This document shows positions 17,397 to 24,932 of a stretch of 64,000 nucleotides of DNA, piece after piece; within the stretch, counting starts at the first letter, position 1, and every line of letters begins with the position of its first letter. The stretch comes from DATFVJ01 sp035517695 (lineage in GTDB: Bacteria > Actinomycetota > Actinomycetes > Streptosporangiales > Streptosporangiaceae), in the NCBI GenBank assembly GCA_035517695.1, contig DATIYI010000423.1, positions 1 through 64,000 on the forward strand. Reading direction: 5' to 3'. The position numbers and the translations under genes were made by a program. The notes under the pieces are model-generated. The model saw nothing but the letters and a program-made list of their open reading frames with translations. It was not told the origin of the DNA and did not search any database.

Positions 17397-17860
17397 TCAG
17401 GCCCGCAGCGCGAGAGCTTTGTCCAGGGGCGGGGCCCGGTCCCAGATCGCCATGAACGCATGCTTCAGGGTCGGCGCGAGCGCAGGGTGCGCAATGGTCA
17501 GTGATGTGGTGGCGCGCGTCTCGGCAACCGGATCGGCCATGTCGAAAAGGACCAGCGACTGATCGGCGATCACCAGCTTCAGGCCCTGCCCGCGTCGGCG
17601 AACCTCAGCACCACATCCAGGGTGGCGGAGTCGTTGAGGATGTCGGAGCTATAGACGGTGCGGACGCTGCCGCCGTTGCGGGACAGCCGGCGGGTCACCC
17701 GAAGCCCTTCGACGTTGTCTGCAGGAATGCCAAGGAAAGGCGGCTTGGCGAAGCACGCCAGCTCATTACGCGCCTGCCGCTGGATCTGCGCGAACCGCAA
17801 GGCATCAGCTCAGCGAGCCGCCCATCCTCCAGCGCCATGCGCTCACGGTAAGTAAGTCCG
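17397..17860 (-). pseudogene. Remnant of a helix-turn-helix regulator (TrmB/LuxR-like, C-terminal part)
   Basis: Three minus-strand frames together look like the C-terminal half of a regulator. A first piece, RERMALEDGRLAEL, is followed in another frame by RVTRRLSRNGGSVRTVYSSD and LNDSATLDVVLRFADAGR (to a TGA at about 17579). A third frame then gives LVIADQSLVLFDMADPVAET and TIAHPALAPTLKHAFMAIWD before a stop at 17397. The VRTVYSSD and KLVIADQSLVLFD motifs occur together in actinobacterial TrmB-like regulators with a LuxR-type C-terminal helix-turn-helix. The DNA-binding part is missing. At least two frameshifts make it non-functional. Confidence 0.6.
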
Positions 17861-17940
17861 ACGGCCCATGACCGGCTGGCGGCAATCCTCACCGGATTCC
17901 GGCGGCCCATGACCCCGGTTCGCCGCAATCCTCACCGGAA
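17861..17940. repeat. Imperfect direct repeat with GGCCCATGACC and CGCAATCCTCACCGG
   Basis: Two copies of a roughly 40-bp unit (17862-17897 and 17902-17938) share GGCCCATGACC at the start and CAATCCTCACCGGA at the end. It overlies the decayed N-terminal side of the regulator remnant. Confidence 0.7.
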
Positions 17941-18076
17941 GCCCAATGGTCCGCTGGTAACGCTATACGGCGTCCCACGGGCCATGCCGCGCCGCACGGG
18001 CCACACACACGCACGAGCCATAGTTGATCTTTATGCCGCTACCGGCCATCGTGTGCCTGCCGCCAGTGACCCTGAA

Positions 18077-18114
18077 TGTGCCATCGCGGGTCATATGCGG
18101 CCAGCGATGGCACA
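18077..18114. promoter_or_regulatory. 11-bp perfect inverted repeat upstream of the agmatinase-like gene
   Basis: TGTGCCATCGC (18077-18087) faces GCGATGGCACA (18104-18114) across 16 bp. It lies 73 bp before the start codon, where an operator or an untranslated-region hairpin would be placed. The LysR gene immediately downstream is a candidate binder, but LysR sites usually have shorter arms. Confidence 0.5.
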
Positions 18115-18187
18115 TCCATGGTCGCGCGGGCTGGGTGCCGCCGGGGGCGCCGCAGGCTAGCCTGATCACCAAACCGCGGGAGGATAC

Positions 18188-19210
18188 GTGAGCAGGCTTG
18201 GCAACATGTACGGCCCCGATGCGACCTTCCTGGGCGTGCCAGCCGTGCATCTCGCCGACCCCGGCTCCATCGCTGGTGCCGATGTGGTCATCCTCGGCGC
18301 ACCTTTCGACGGTGGCACCTCGCACCGGCCAGGCGCCCGGTTCGGCCCGCAGGCGATCCGGTTTACCGACTACCTGCCGCATGATGGTGCGCGGCCACAT
18401 CTGGCGCTCGGCGTCGACCCGCTTGCCGAACTGAACGTGGTGGATGCCGGCGACGTGGAGATGCCGCCCGGCGAGACCGAACAGGCGCTGCGCCGCCTCG
18501 AGGAAGCCGTGCACGCCGTCTGCCAGGCCGGCAGCATGCCGGTCATCCTCGGTGGCGACCACACCATTGCCTGGCCCGATGCGACCGCGGCGGCGCGCGC
18601 CGCCGGCTGGGGACGGGTATCGATGATCCACTTCGACGCGCATGCGGACACGGGCGATACCCAGTGGGGTTCGCTGTACGGGCACGGCACACCGATGCGC
18701 AGGCTCATCGAATCCGGTGCGGTCCGGGGCGACAGGTTCCTGCAGCTCGGCCTGCGCGGGTACTGGCCCGAGCCGGAAACCCTGGACTGGATGGCGGGCC
18801 AGAATATGCGCAGCTACGAGATGACCGAGATCGTCGCCCGCGGCCTCGAATCATGCCTGACCGAGGCCTTCGCGACCGCCACGGACGAGTGTGCGGGCGT
18901 ATTCCTATCCGTGGATGTCGACGTGGTCGACCCAGGGATGGCACCAGGCACCGGCACGCCAGAACCCGGTGGGCTCACCGCGCGTCAGTTGCTCGACTCG
19001 GTCCGCCGGATTGCCATGGAGCTGCCGCTCGTCGGGATGGACGTGGTCGAGGTATCGCCGCCGTACGACCAGGCTGAGGTGACAGCGCTGCTCGCGGGCC
19101 GAGTGGTGCTCGAGGCTCTGTCGGGCGTCGCATGGCGCCGCCGCCGCGCGGCCGGGCGCCCCGCACGCGACCCGTCCGGCCCCCTGCTCGCGAATCGCGA
19201 GCGTCGCTGA
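18188..19210 (+). CDS. speB: Agmatinase-family ureohydrolase
   Basis: A manganese enzyme that hydrolyses a guanidino compound to urea and an amine. The 340-residue protein has the ureohydrolase metal motifs GGDHTIAWP, IHFDAHADTGD and SVDVDVVDPGMAPGTG, and the family entry APFDGGTSHRPGARFGPQ. Agmatinase, guanidinobutyrase and guanidinopropionase are hard to separate; the gene symbol is tentative. The GTG at 18188 has GGGAGGA about 5 bases upstream. The C-terminal 30 residues are Arg-rich and past the domain. A LysR gene follows on the same strand 64 bp later and may regulate it. Confidence 0.85.
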   Translation: MSRLGNMYGPDATFLGVPAVHLADPGSIAGADVVILGAPFDGGTSHRPGARFGPQAIRFTDYLPHDGARPHLALGVDPLAELNVVDAGDVEMPPGETEQALRRLEEAVHAVCQAGSMPVILGGDHTIAWPDATAAARAAGWGRVSMIHFDAHADTGDTQWGSLYGHGTPMRRLIESGAVRGDRFLQLGLRGYWPEPETLDWMAGQNMRSYEMTEIVARGLESCLTEAFATATDECAGVFLSVDVDVVDPGMAPGTGTPEPGGLTARQLLDSVRRIAMELPLVGMDVVEVSPPYDQAEVTALLAGRVVLEALSGVAWRRRRAAGRPARDPSGPLLANRERR

Positions 19211-19274
19211 ACTGGTCAGATAGCACCGACGCTGTCCCACAAGACGAAGAATCGAACACATCTATACTTGCACC

Positions 19275-20291
19275 ATGCTGGACGTGACCCGGCTTCGGGT
19301 GCTCGCAGCAGTAGCCCGGCACGGATCGGTGACCGGCGCCGCGAGGGAACTCAGCTACGCGCAACCTTCGGTGAGCCATCACCTCGCCCGACTCGAAGCG
19401 GAGACCGGTTCCAAGCTCATCCAGCGGGACGGACGCGGCATCAGGCTCACCGACGCGGGGCGGTTGCTCGCCGAACGCGCGGCGGAGATCCTCGGCAGGC
19501 TTGACGCGGCGGAAAACGAGCTTGCCGCGCACGTCGGGCTACGGCACGGGCGGGTGCGGCTCGCCGCCTTCCCCTCAGCACTCGGGACTATCGTGCCCGC
19601 GGCAGCGGCGAGGCTCAGGTCGGATAACCCTGGCGTGGATCTGACCCTGGCGGAGGCCGAACCGCCGGAAGCGCTGCGCATGCTCCGCGCTGGTTATGTC
19701 GACGTGGCGGTGGTCTTCAGGCATGAGCTAGATGTGGGGGGAGAGGGCGCTCGCGGCGTGATGCTCCTTGACGAGCCGGTCTGCCTGGTGACACGGGCCG
19801 CAGGCACCCCGCCCTCAGGCACCGCACCCTCAGGCAGCCCGCCCTCGGGTTCGCCGCCCTCAGGCCTCGCTGCCTCGGGCGCCTCGTCGTCAGGCGCACC
19901 TTCCCCAGGGGAAGCGCCTGACCTGAGCGCGCACGCAGACGCGCAGTGGATAGCCGGGTGCGACCGGTGCCGCAGCTTCCTGCTGCAACAGTGCGCGCGT
20001 GCCGGTTTCACCCCGAAGATCGCGTTCACCACCGACGACTCTGTCGCGGTGCAAGCACTTGTGGCGGCCGGTCTCGGCGTTACCACCCTCCCTGGCCTCG
20101 CGCTGCGGGCGGCGCGGCATCCAGGGATCACAGCGGCACCGCTGCCGGGGGCCCGCCGTTATGTACTCGCCATGACCTATGGTGAGCCGCCCGATCCGGC
20201 GGCGACCACGCAGTTGATCGACGCGCTGATGGCGGCTGGCCGCCGTGCGATGAGCGCACCAGCGGAATCACCCGACCCGAGCAAGAGGTAG
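19275..20291 (+). CDS. LysR-family regulator with a low-complexity insertion
   Basis: A 338-residue LysR protein. Residues 1-60 form the DNA-binding domain (MLDVTRLRVLAAVARHGSVT, ELSYAQPSVSHHLARLEAET). The effector domain is interrupted at about 174-220 by a Ser/Gly/Pro-rich insert of the type PSGSPPSGSPPSG, between subdomains RD1 (about 90-172) and RD2 (WIAGCDRCRSFLLQQCARAG). The insert is in frame and made of imperfect GC-rich repeats, so the protein should still fold. It probably regulates the ureohydrolase gene upstream. Confidence 0.9.
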   Translation: MLDVTRLRVLAAVARHGSVTGAARELSYAQPSVSHHLARLEAETGSKLIQRDGRGIRLTDAGRLLAERAAEILGRLDAAENELAAHVGLRHGRVRLAAFPSALGTIVPAAAARLRSDNPGVDLTLAEAEPPEALRMLRAGYVDVAVVFRHELDVGGEGARGVMLLDEPVCLVTRAAGTPPSGTAPSGSPPSGSPPSGLAASGASSSGAPSPGEAPDLSAHADAQWIAGCDRCRSFLLQQCARAGFTPKIAFTTDDSVAVQALVAAGLGVTTLPGLALRAARHPGITAAPLPGARRYVLAMTYGEPPDPAATTQLIDALMAAGRRAMSAPAESPDPSKR

Positions 20292-20360
20292 CGGGGCGCG
20301 GGCCCATCGCAGGCCGGCAGGCGGAACACGGCGGGCCAAGCACGGCAACCGGAACGCGCA

Positions 20361-20408
20361 GGCAGAACACCGGCAGGCAGAACACCGGCAGGCAGAACAC
20401 CCGCATGG
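20361..20408. repeat. 15-bp tandem repeat between LysR and acyl-CoA ligase genes
   Basis: GGCAGAACACCGGCA is repeated about two and a half times, ending in GGCAGAACACCCGC. It lies in the 150-bp gap between two convergent genes. Confidence 0.75.
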
Positions 20409-20442
20409 GAACGCGCCGGGCACGCAGTGCGCGCGGCGGTGG

Positions 20443-22068
20443 TCAGGTCTGTGTGCCGGCGTCGGCCTCCGATTGCGCCGTCAGGGCCATTTGGCGCGCC
20501 CACTTGTGGTCGACCTTGCCGGCAGGCGAGCGCTTCAGTTCGGCTACGAACACGTAAGTACGGGGGACTTTGTAGCCGGCCAGCCTTGCGCGGCAATGGT
20601 CGTTAAGCTCATCGATCACAGGCGCCGGACGCCCGGCCCGTACCCGTAGCTGCACGACCGCGGCCACGCGTTCACCGTAACGCGGATCGGGGATACCAGT
20701 AACGATCACGTCAAACACCGCGGGATGGGTCTTCAAGGTGGCCTCGATCTCGTTAGGGAAGACCTTCTCACCACCGGTGTTGATGCACGAGGTGCCGCGT
20801 CCGAGCACGGCGATGGCGCCATCGTCCGCCACGGTCGCGAGGTCACCGCTCAGCAGCCAGCACCTGCCGTCAACCGTCACGTACGTCTCGGCCGTCTTCT
20901 TCTGATCGTTGTAATAGCCGAACGATATGTGCCCGCTCCGAGCCACCTGGCCGATATCACCCGAGCCGGGCTCAACCGGCTTGAGCCCGCTGTCAAGCAC
21001 GGTGATCAGCGGATCGTTCGGCTTGTACCTGAGGCCGGACTCTGGGGTGGAACCAGCGACCCCAGACGCCGAGTAGCCGGCCTCGGTCGAACCGAAATTG
21101 TCAAGGATCACGGCGCTGGCGAGGAGCGCCTGTAGCCGGTCACGGACCGAACCGGACAAGATGGCGCCCGTCGAGCTGATAACAAACAGAGACGACAGGT
21201 CGTAACTGCCCGCGGCGATCTCGTCCGCCAGGGGAATGGCCATCGCGTCGCCGACGATATTGATCGCCATCACCTTCTCGCGGGCGATCGTCTCGAGCAC
21301 ATCGGCTGGGTCGAACTTGCGGACGAAAACGACCGTGCCGCCCATCCAGAAGCTGACGAACATCGCCATCTGGCCCGCACCGTGCATGAGTGGTGAGACC
21401 GGCATCATCACCATCGGGCCCGCGGTCCGCGCCTTCTCGACCAGTTCCTCGGGCGAACCGACCGGCTCACCGCCCGGATTTCCACCACCGAACGCGAAGA
21501 ACAGGTCCTCGGTGTGCCACATGACGCCCTTCGGCGTGCCAGTGGTACCGCCGGTGTAGATGATGTAGACGTCCTTGGGTGATCTCGGCGGAAAACCGCG
21601 GGTAGGTGCCTGGCCGGCGATCGCGTCCTCGTAACGCACCGGGGCGGGACGGCTCGACGGCCGGGCCGGAGCCGCGCCCACCGAGATGAGATGACGCAGT
21701 GCCGGGGCGCTCGGCGCGGCTGCGGCGACGCGATCGGTGAACTCGGCGTCGTACACCAGCGCGACCAAGTCGGCGTACCGATAGAGATATGCGAGTTCGG
21801 CTTCCACATAGCGGTAGTTGACGTTGACAGGTACTGCCCGGATCTTCAGCGCGGCGATGATCGCCGCGGCGTACTCCACACCGCTGTACAACTGCATGCC
21901 CACGTGCTGACCCGGCCGGACACCGGCCGAATCCAAGTGGTGGGCGAGTCGGTTCGCCTCCGCGTCGAGGCCGGCATAGGTGAGACGCCGGTCACCGCAG
22001 ATCAGCGCCGTCCGTTCAGCTACGGTGTCGACGACTCCTTCAAAGAGGTCAGCGTGATTGAACCGCAC
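20443..22068 (-). CDS. Acyl-CoA synthetase (AMP-binding, FadD-like)
   Basis: An ATP-dependent fatty-acid or carboxylate CoA ligase of 541 residues. Motifs: AMP-binding YTGGTTGTPKGVMW, adenylate-binding FGSTEAGYSASG, and the C-terminal hinge and lysine region (TGGEKVFPNEIEATLKTHPA, KRSPAGKVDHKW). The GTG at 22068 has GGAGG upstream. It is followed at its 5' side by a broken DUF35 gene and then another FadD-like gene, so it belongs to a lipid-degradation cluster on the same strand. Chain length and type of the acid are not visible. Confidence 0.92.
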   Translation of the reverse strand: MRFNHADLFEGVVDTVAERTALICGDRRLTYAGLDAEANRLAHHLDSAGVRPGQHVGMQLYSGVEYAAAIIAALKIRAVPVNVNYRYVEAELAYLYRYADLVALVYDAEFTDRVAAAAPSAPALRHLISVGAAPARPSSRPAPVRYEDAIAGQAPTRGFPPRSPKDVYIIYTGGTTGTPKGVMWHTEDLFFAFGGGNPGGEPVGSPEELVEKARTAGPMVMMPVSPLMHGAGQMAMFVSFWMGGTVVFVRKFDPADVLETIAREKVMAINIVGDAMAIPLADEIAAGSYDLSSLFVISSTGAILSGSVRDRLQALLASAVILDNFGSTEAGYSASGVAGSTPESGLRYKPNDPLITVLDSGLKPVEPGSGDIGQVARSGHISFGYYNDQKKTAETYVTVDGRCWLLSGDLATVADDGAIAVLGRGTSCINTGGEKVFPNEIEATLKTHPAVFDVIVTGIPDPRYGERVAAVVQLRVRAGRPAPVIDELNDHCRARLAGYKVPRTYVFVAELKRSPAGKVDHKWARQMALTAQSEADAGTQT

Positions 22069-22180
22069 AGTTCATTGCCTCCCTCCGGTGGCAAGTTATC
22101 CCCAGAATCACATTCACCGCTTCCTTCCGCCCTGACAATCGCGAGAATCATCAGGATGGCAAAGCCCCCAGGGCGGGTGG

Positions 22181-22299
22181 GCCGCGCAAGCAAGGCCGGT
22201 GAGCCGCGCAAGCAAGGCCGGTGAGCCGCGCAAGCAAGGCCGGTGAGCCGCGCAAGCAAGGCCGGTGAGCCGCGCAAGCAAGGCCGGTGAGCCGCGTAG
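22181..22299. repeat. 22-bp tandem repeat, four full copies
   Basis: GGCCGGTGAGCCGCGCAAGC plus AA is repeated four times (22194-22281), with partial copies on both sides. The unit is not a multiple of three. It fills the space between the FadD-like start and the broken DUF35 gene. Confidence 0.9.
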
Positions 22300-22940
22300 T
22301 GATTTCCGTCGAGCAGCTCGCGTCGCGGACCTCGATCACGCGCATGGGCTGTCTCCGTCCAGGATGAGGCCGATGGTGCGCACGACCTCGGCGACGGAAC
22401 CGGCCGAGCGCCCGCCCGGCAGGCAGCCGGTACTCAAGCCGCGCGGGCGCGGTGAGCATCGTCACCTCGGGCACGAAGCACTCGATGTCGCGGATGCTGC
22501 CGACACGCTGGCTCGCGTCGCGCCAGCGCGGCCTGACCCGCAGGCCGGTCCGCATCGCCTGCTGCTGTCCGCCTGTGTCAACGACGTGCAGGAGCGCGGT
22601 GTCGCCGCCATCGATGCGGATGAGCGCCCATCCGAACGGCTGCCGCAGGGGACGGGCCTTACGCGGCTCGGTGACCCAGGCCCAGGCGGTGACCGTGCCT
22701 GCGGGTCCCACCGGAATGAAAGGATCGGCCCCGCTGGCCACGCCAAGCGCGGCGCCTGCCGCGGGATCGTACTCCAGCGGCGGGACGAGGACCCTGCCGC
22801 CAGGTGCGGCGATGCCGACGATCCTGCCGTCGCCTAGTTCGGTGCGGAAGCGCCCGATCACCGGGCCGGTCGAGCGCGTGTAGCCACCGGGAATTCGAGC
22901 ACGTGGTCGGCGAAGCGGCGGGCGCTGGTGCAAGCGGCCC
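22300..22940 (-). pseudogene. OB-fold (DUF35) acyl-CoA-associated protein, frameshifted and truncated
   Basis: The reading frame has YTRSTGPVIGRFRTELGDGR, GRVLVPPLEYDP and VGPAGTVTAWAWVTEPRKAR, the core of DUF35/OB-fold proteins that occur with acyl-CoA enzymes. Near 22875 the frame appears to lose one base: a preceding frame gives VLEFP, which normally leads directly into the YTRSTGP motif. The C-terminal half is gone; after VTMLTAPARLEYRL the frame turns into unrelated Arg-rich sequence, then into the 22-bp repeat. The usual partner thiolase is absent. It sits between two FadD genes. Confidence 0.6.
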
Positions 22941-22953
22941 ATCCGCGGAAGAC

Positions 22954-24504
22954 TCAGATAGCACTACCGCGTTCCTGCCAGTACGGATCGCGCAGCTTGC
23001 GCTTGCGCAGCTTGCCGTTCGGGTCGCGCGGCATTTCCTCGATGAAATCCACCGACTTCGGCCACTTCATCTTCGAAAGCCGTCCCTCGAGGGAAGCGAG
23101 CAGCTCGGCGGCGAGTTCCGGCCCTGGCGTCACCCCCTCGGCGGGCTGCACCACGGCCTTGATCTGCTCGCCCCAGTCCTCGTCAGGAATGCCGAATACG
23201 GCCACGTCAGCGACCTTAGAGTGGATGGTCAGCGTGGACTCGATTTCGGCCGGATAGATGTTGGCACCGCCCGAGATGATCATGTCGGACTTCCTGTCGC
23301 ACAGGTACAGGAAGCCGTCCTCGTCAAGGAACCCGATGTCACCCACCGTGAAGAAACCGCCTAGCCGGTTCGCCGCCGTCTTCTCCGGGTCACCCTTGTA
23401 GACGAAATCGCTGGCCGGCAACTTCATGTAGATGGTGCCCGGCGCGCCAGGGCGGCAATCGCTGCCGTCGCCTGCCATAACGCGCACCTCGCTGGTCGGC
23501 CAGGGCTTGCCGACCGTGCCGGGGTGGGCCAGCCAGTCCTGCGGGGTCGCGATCGTGCCCCCGCCCTCGGTGGCAGCGTAGTACTCGTAGACGCACGGCC
23601 CCCACCAGTCCAGCATCGCTTGCTTGACCAGGAGCGGGCAGGGCGCGGCGGCGTGAATCAGCCACTTCATCGAGGACAGGTCGTAGCGCCCGCGCACCTC
23701 CTGAGGCAGGGCCAGCATCCGCTTGAATTGCGTGGGCACCATGTGCGAGTTGGTCACCCGATACCGCTGCACCTTGGCGAGGGTCTCCTCGGGGTGAAAT
23801 TTGTCCATGTAGACGAGGGTGTGGCCCATATGCAACGCGGTGCCGCCGAACTGGGTCACCGCGGTGTGGTAGTTCGGCGAGGTGACCAGGTGCGCATTGG
23901 GCTGGCCGACGGTAATGCCGAACATCTGCAGCAGGGCGGTCATCAGTTCCGCCATGTCATCCGGGTCTAGCCCGGTCAGCGGCCGCTGTACGCCCTTGGG
24001 CCGGCCGGTGGTACCGGACGTGTAGTGCATCGTGGCGCCCGCCGTACGGCCACCGGGCATCGACTCCGGCTGGCCCTCGCGCAGCCGCGTGACGGGCAGG
24101 AAGCCGGGCACCTCGCCGTAGCTGAACCGCGCCGCCGCCGGAAGCTGCGCCTCGTCAGCCGCCTGGATGGCTTGCGCGGCGTACCTCGCGTCCGCGAAAA
24201 ACGCCTTGGCCTCGCTGTCGCGCACGATGTAGGCGATTTCCGCCGCGGTGTAGTGCCAGCTGACCGGCGTGAAATACCAGCCCGCCTGGAGCGCGGCGAG
24301 GTATACCTCCAGCGCGCGTGCGCCGTTGGGTATCAGGGCGGCGATCCCGTCCCCTGTCCGCAAGCCGCGCTCGCGCAGCGCGCTCACCAACTCGTTAACG
24401 CGGGCCAGCAGGTCCCCTGCCGTGTGCTCGGTGCCGTCAGGGTCGACCACCGCGATCCAATCAGGCTGCGCCTCTGCCAGCCGCCAGAAGCCCAGCGACC
24501 CCAT
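22954..24504 (-). CDS. Acyl-CoA synthetase (AMP-binding, FadD-like)
   Basis: A 516-residue CoA ligase. AMP-binding motif MHYTSGTTGRPKGVQR, acceptor region YEYYAATEGGGTIATP, hinge GDIGFLDEDGFLYLCDRKSD, and catalytic lysine in EMPRDPNGKLRKRK. The frame is open much further upstream, but only the ATG at 24504 has a ribosome binding site (GAGGAGGGTGGAGC) and a normal N-terminus (MGSLGFWRLAEAQPDWIAVV). A 13-bp tandem repeat and a candidate operator lie just upstream. With the fused FadE gene it suggests activation followed by dehydrogenation of the same substrate. Confidence 0.92.
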   Translation of the reverse strand: MGSLGFWRLAEAQPDWIAVVDPDGTEHTAGDLLARVNELVSALRERGLRTGDGIAALIPNGARALEVYLAALQAGWYFTPVSWHYTAAEIAYIVRDSEAKAFFADARYAAQAIQAADEAQLPAAARFSYGEVPGFLPVTRLREGQPESMPGGRTAGATMHYTSGTTGRPKGVQRPLTGLDPDDMAELMTALLQMFGITVGQPNAHLVTSPNYHTAVTQFGGTALHMGHTLVYMDKFHPEETLAKVQRYRVTNSHMVPTQFKRMLALPQEVRGRYDLSSMKWLIHAAAPCPLLVKQAMLDWWGPCVYEYYAATEGGGTIATPQDWLAHPGTVGKPWPTSEVRVMAGDGSDCRPGAPGTIYMKLPASDFVYKGDPEKTAANRLGGFFTVGDIGFLDEDGFLYLCDRKSDMIISGGANIYPAEIESTLTIHSKVADVAVFGIPDEDWGEQIKAVVQPAEGVTPGPELAAELLASLEGRLSKMKWPKSVDFIEEMPRDPNGKLRKRKLRDPYWQERGSAI

Positions 24505-24541
24505 CCGCTCCACCCTCCTCGCCGTGCCTCGCCTATTCTTG

Positions 24542-24609
24542 CGCTCCCCGTAAGCGCTCCCCGTAAGCGCTCCCCGTAAGCGCTCCCCGTAAGCGCTCCC
24601 CGGGGTAAG
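24542..24609. repeat. 13-bp tandem repeat in the acyl-CoA ligase leader
   Basis: CGCTCCCCGTAAG occurs four times in tandem (24542-24593), followed by a diverged fifth copy ending GGGGTAAG. The repeat lies 38-105 bp before the start codon, between it and the operator at 24665. In the sense strand each copy carries the complement CTTACGGGGAGCG. Confidence 0.92.
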
Positions 24610-24664
24610 TAGATCACGTTCTCGTTTCTGGTCACAAGGGGTGCCCGGCATCGTGGAGTTAACT

Positions 24665-24676
24665 AGAATCCGTTCT
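24665..24676. promoter_or_regulatory. Candidate lipid-regulator operator upstream of the acyl-CoA ligase gene
   Basis: AGAATCCGTTCT (an AGAA-N4-TTCT palindrome) lies about 160 bp before the ligase start. It resembles the AGAA-N4-TT core at 27275-27284 upstream of the fused acyl-CoA dehydrogenase. The TetR-family lipid regulators of actinobacteria (KstR consensus TnnAACnnGTTnnA) have a related form, but this site lacks the full consensus. Confidence 0.4.
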
Positions 24677-24932
24677 CCGAATCTGTGCTGAGATGCCTGT
24701 GAACTGGGCCGATGGCCCCCAGAGGGAAGATACCGGCGATGAGCCCGACTGCAGGAGCGGCTGCCGATCAGCATCCCGCACTGCGATGTGGGCAAGACGG
24801 GCACGTGTTGGCGAGCAGTGCGATGGGATGCCGCAGCGCCACCTCCACCTGCGGGCGCGCGGTCGCGTCCGTCCAGCCGGGCAGATACCGCCCGGGGTCG
24901 GGCGCGCCACGCGGCAGCCGTTAAGGATTCTG

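Noticed and set aside
22181..22299. CRISPR array suspected from regular 22-bp repeats
   Set aside because: The copies are directly adjacent with no spacers, so it is a tandem repeat.
24542..24609. CRISPR-like or iteron origin repeat
   Set aside because: The 13-bp copies are contiguous and lie in a gene leader, with no replication gene nearby.
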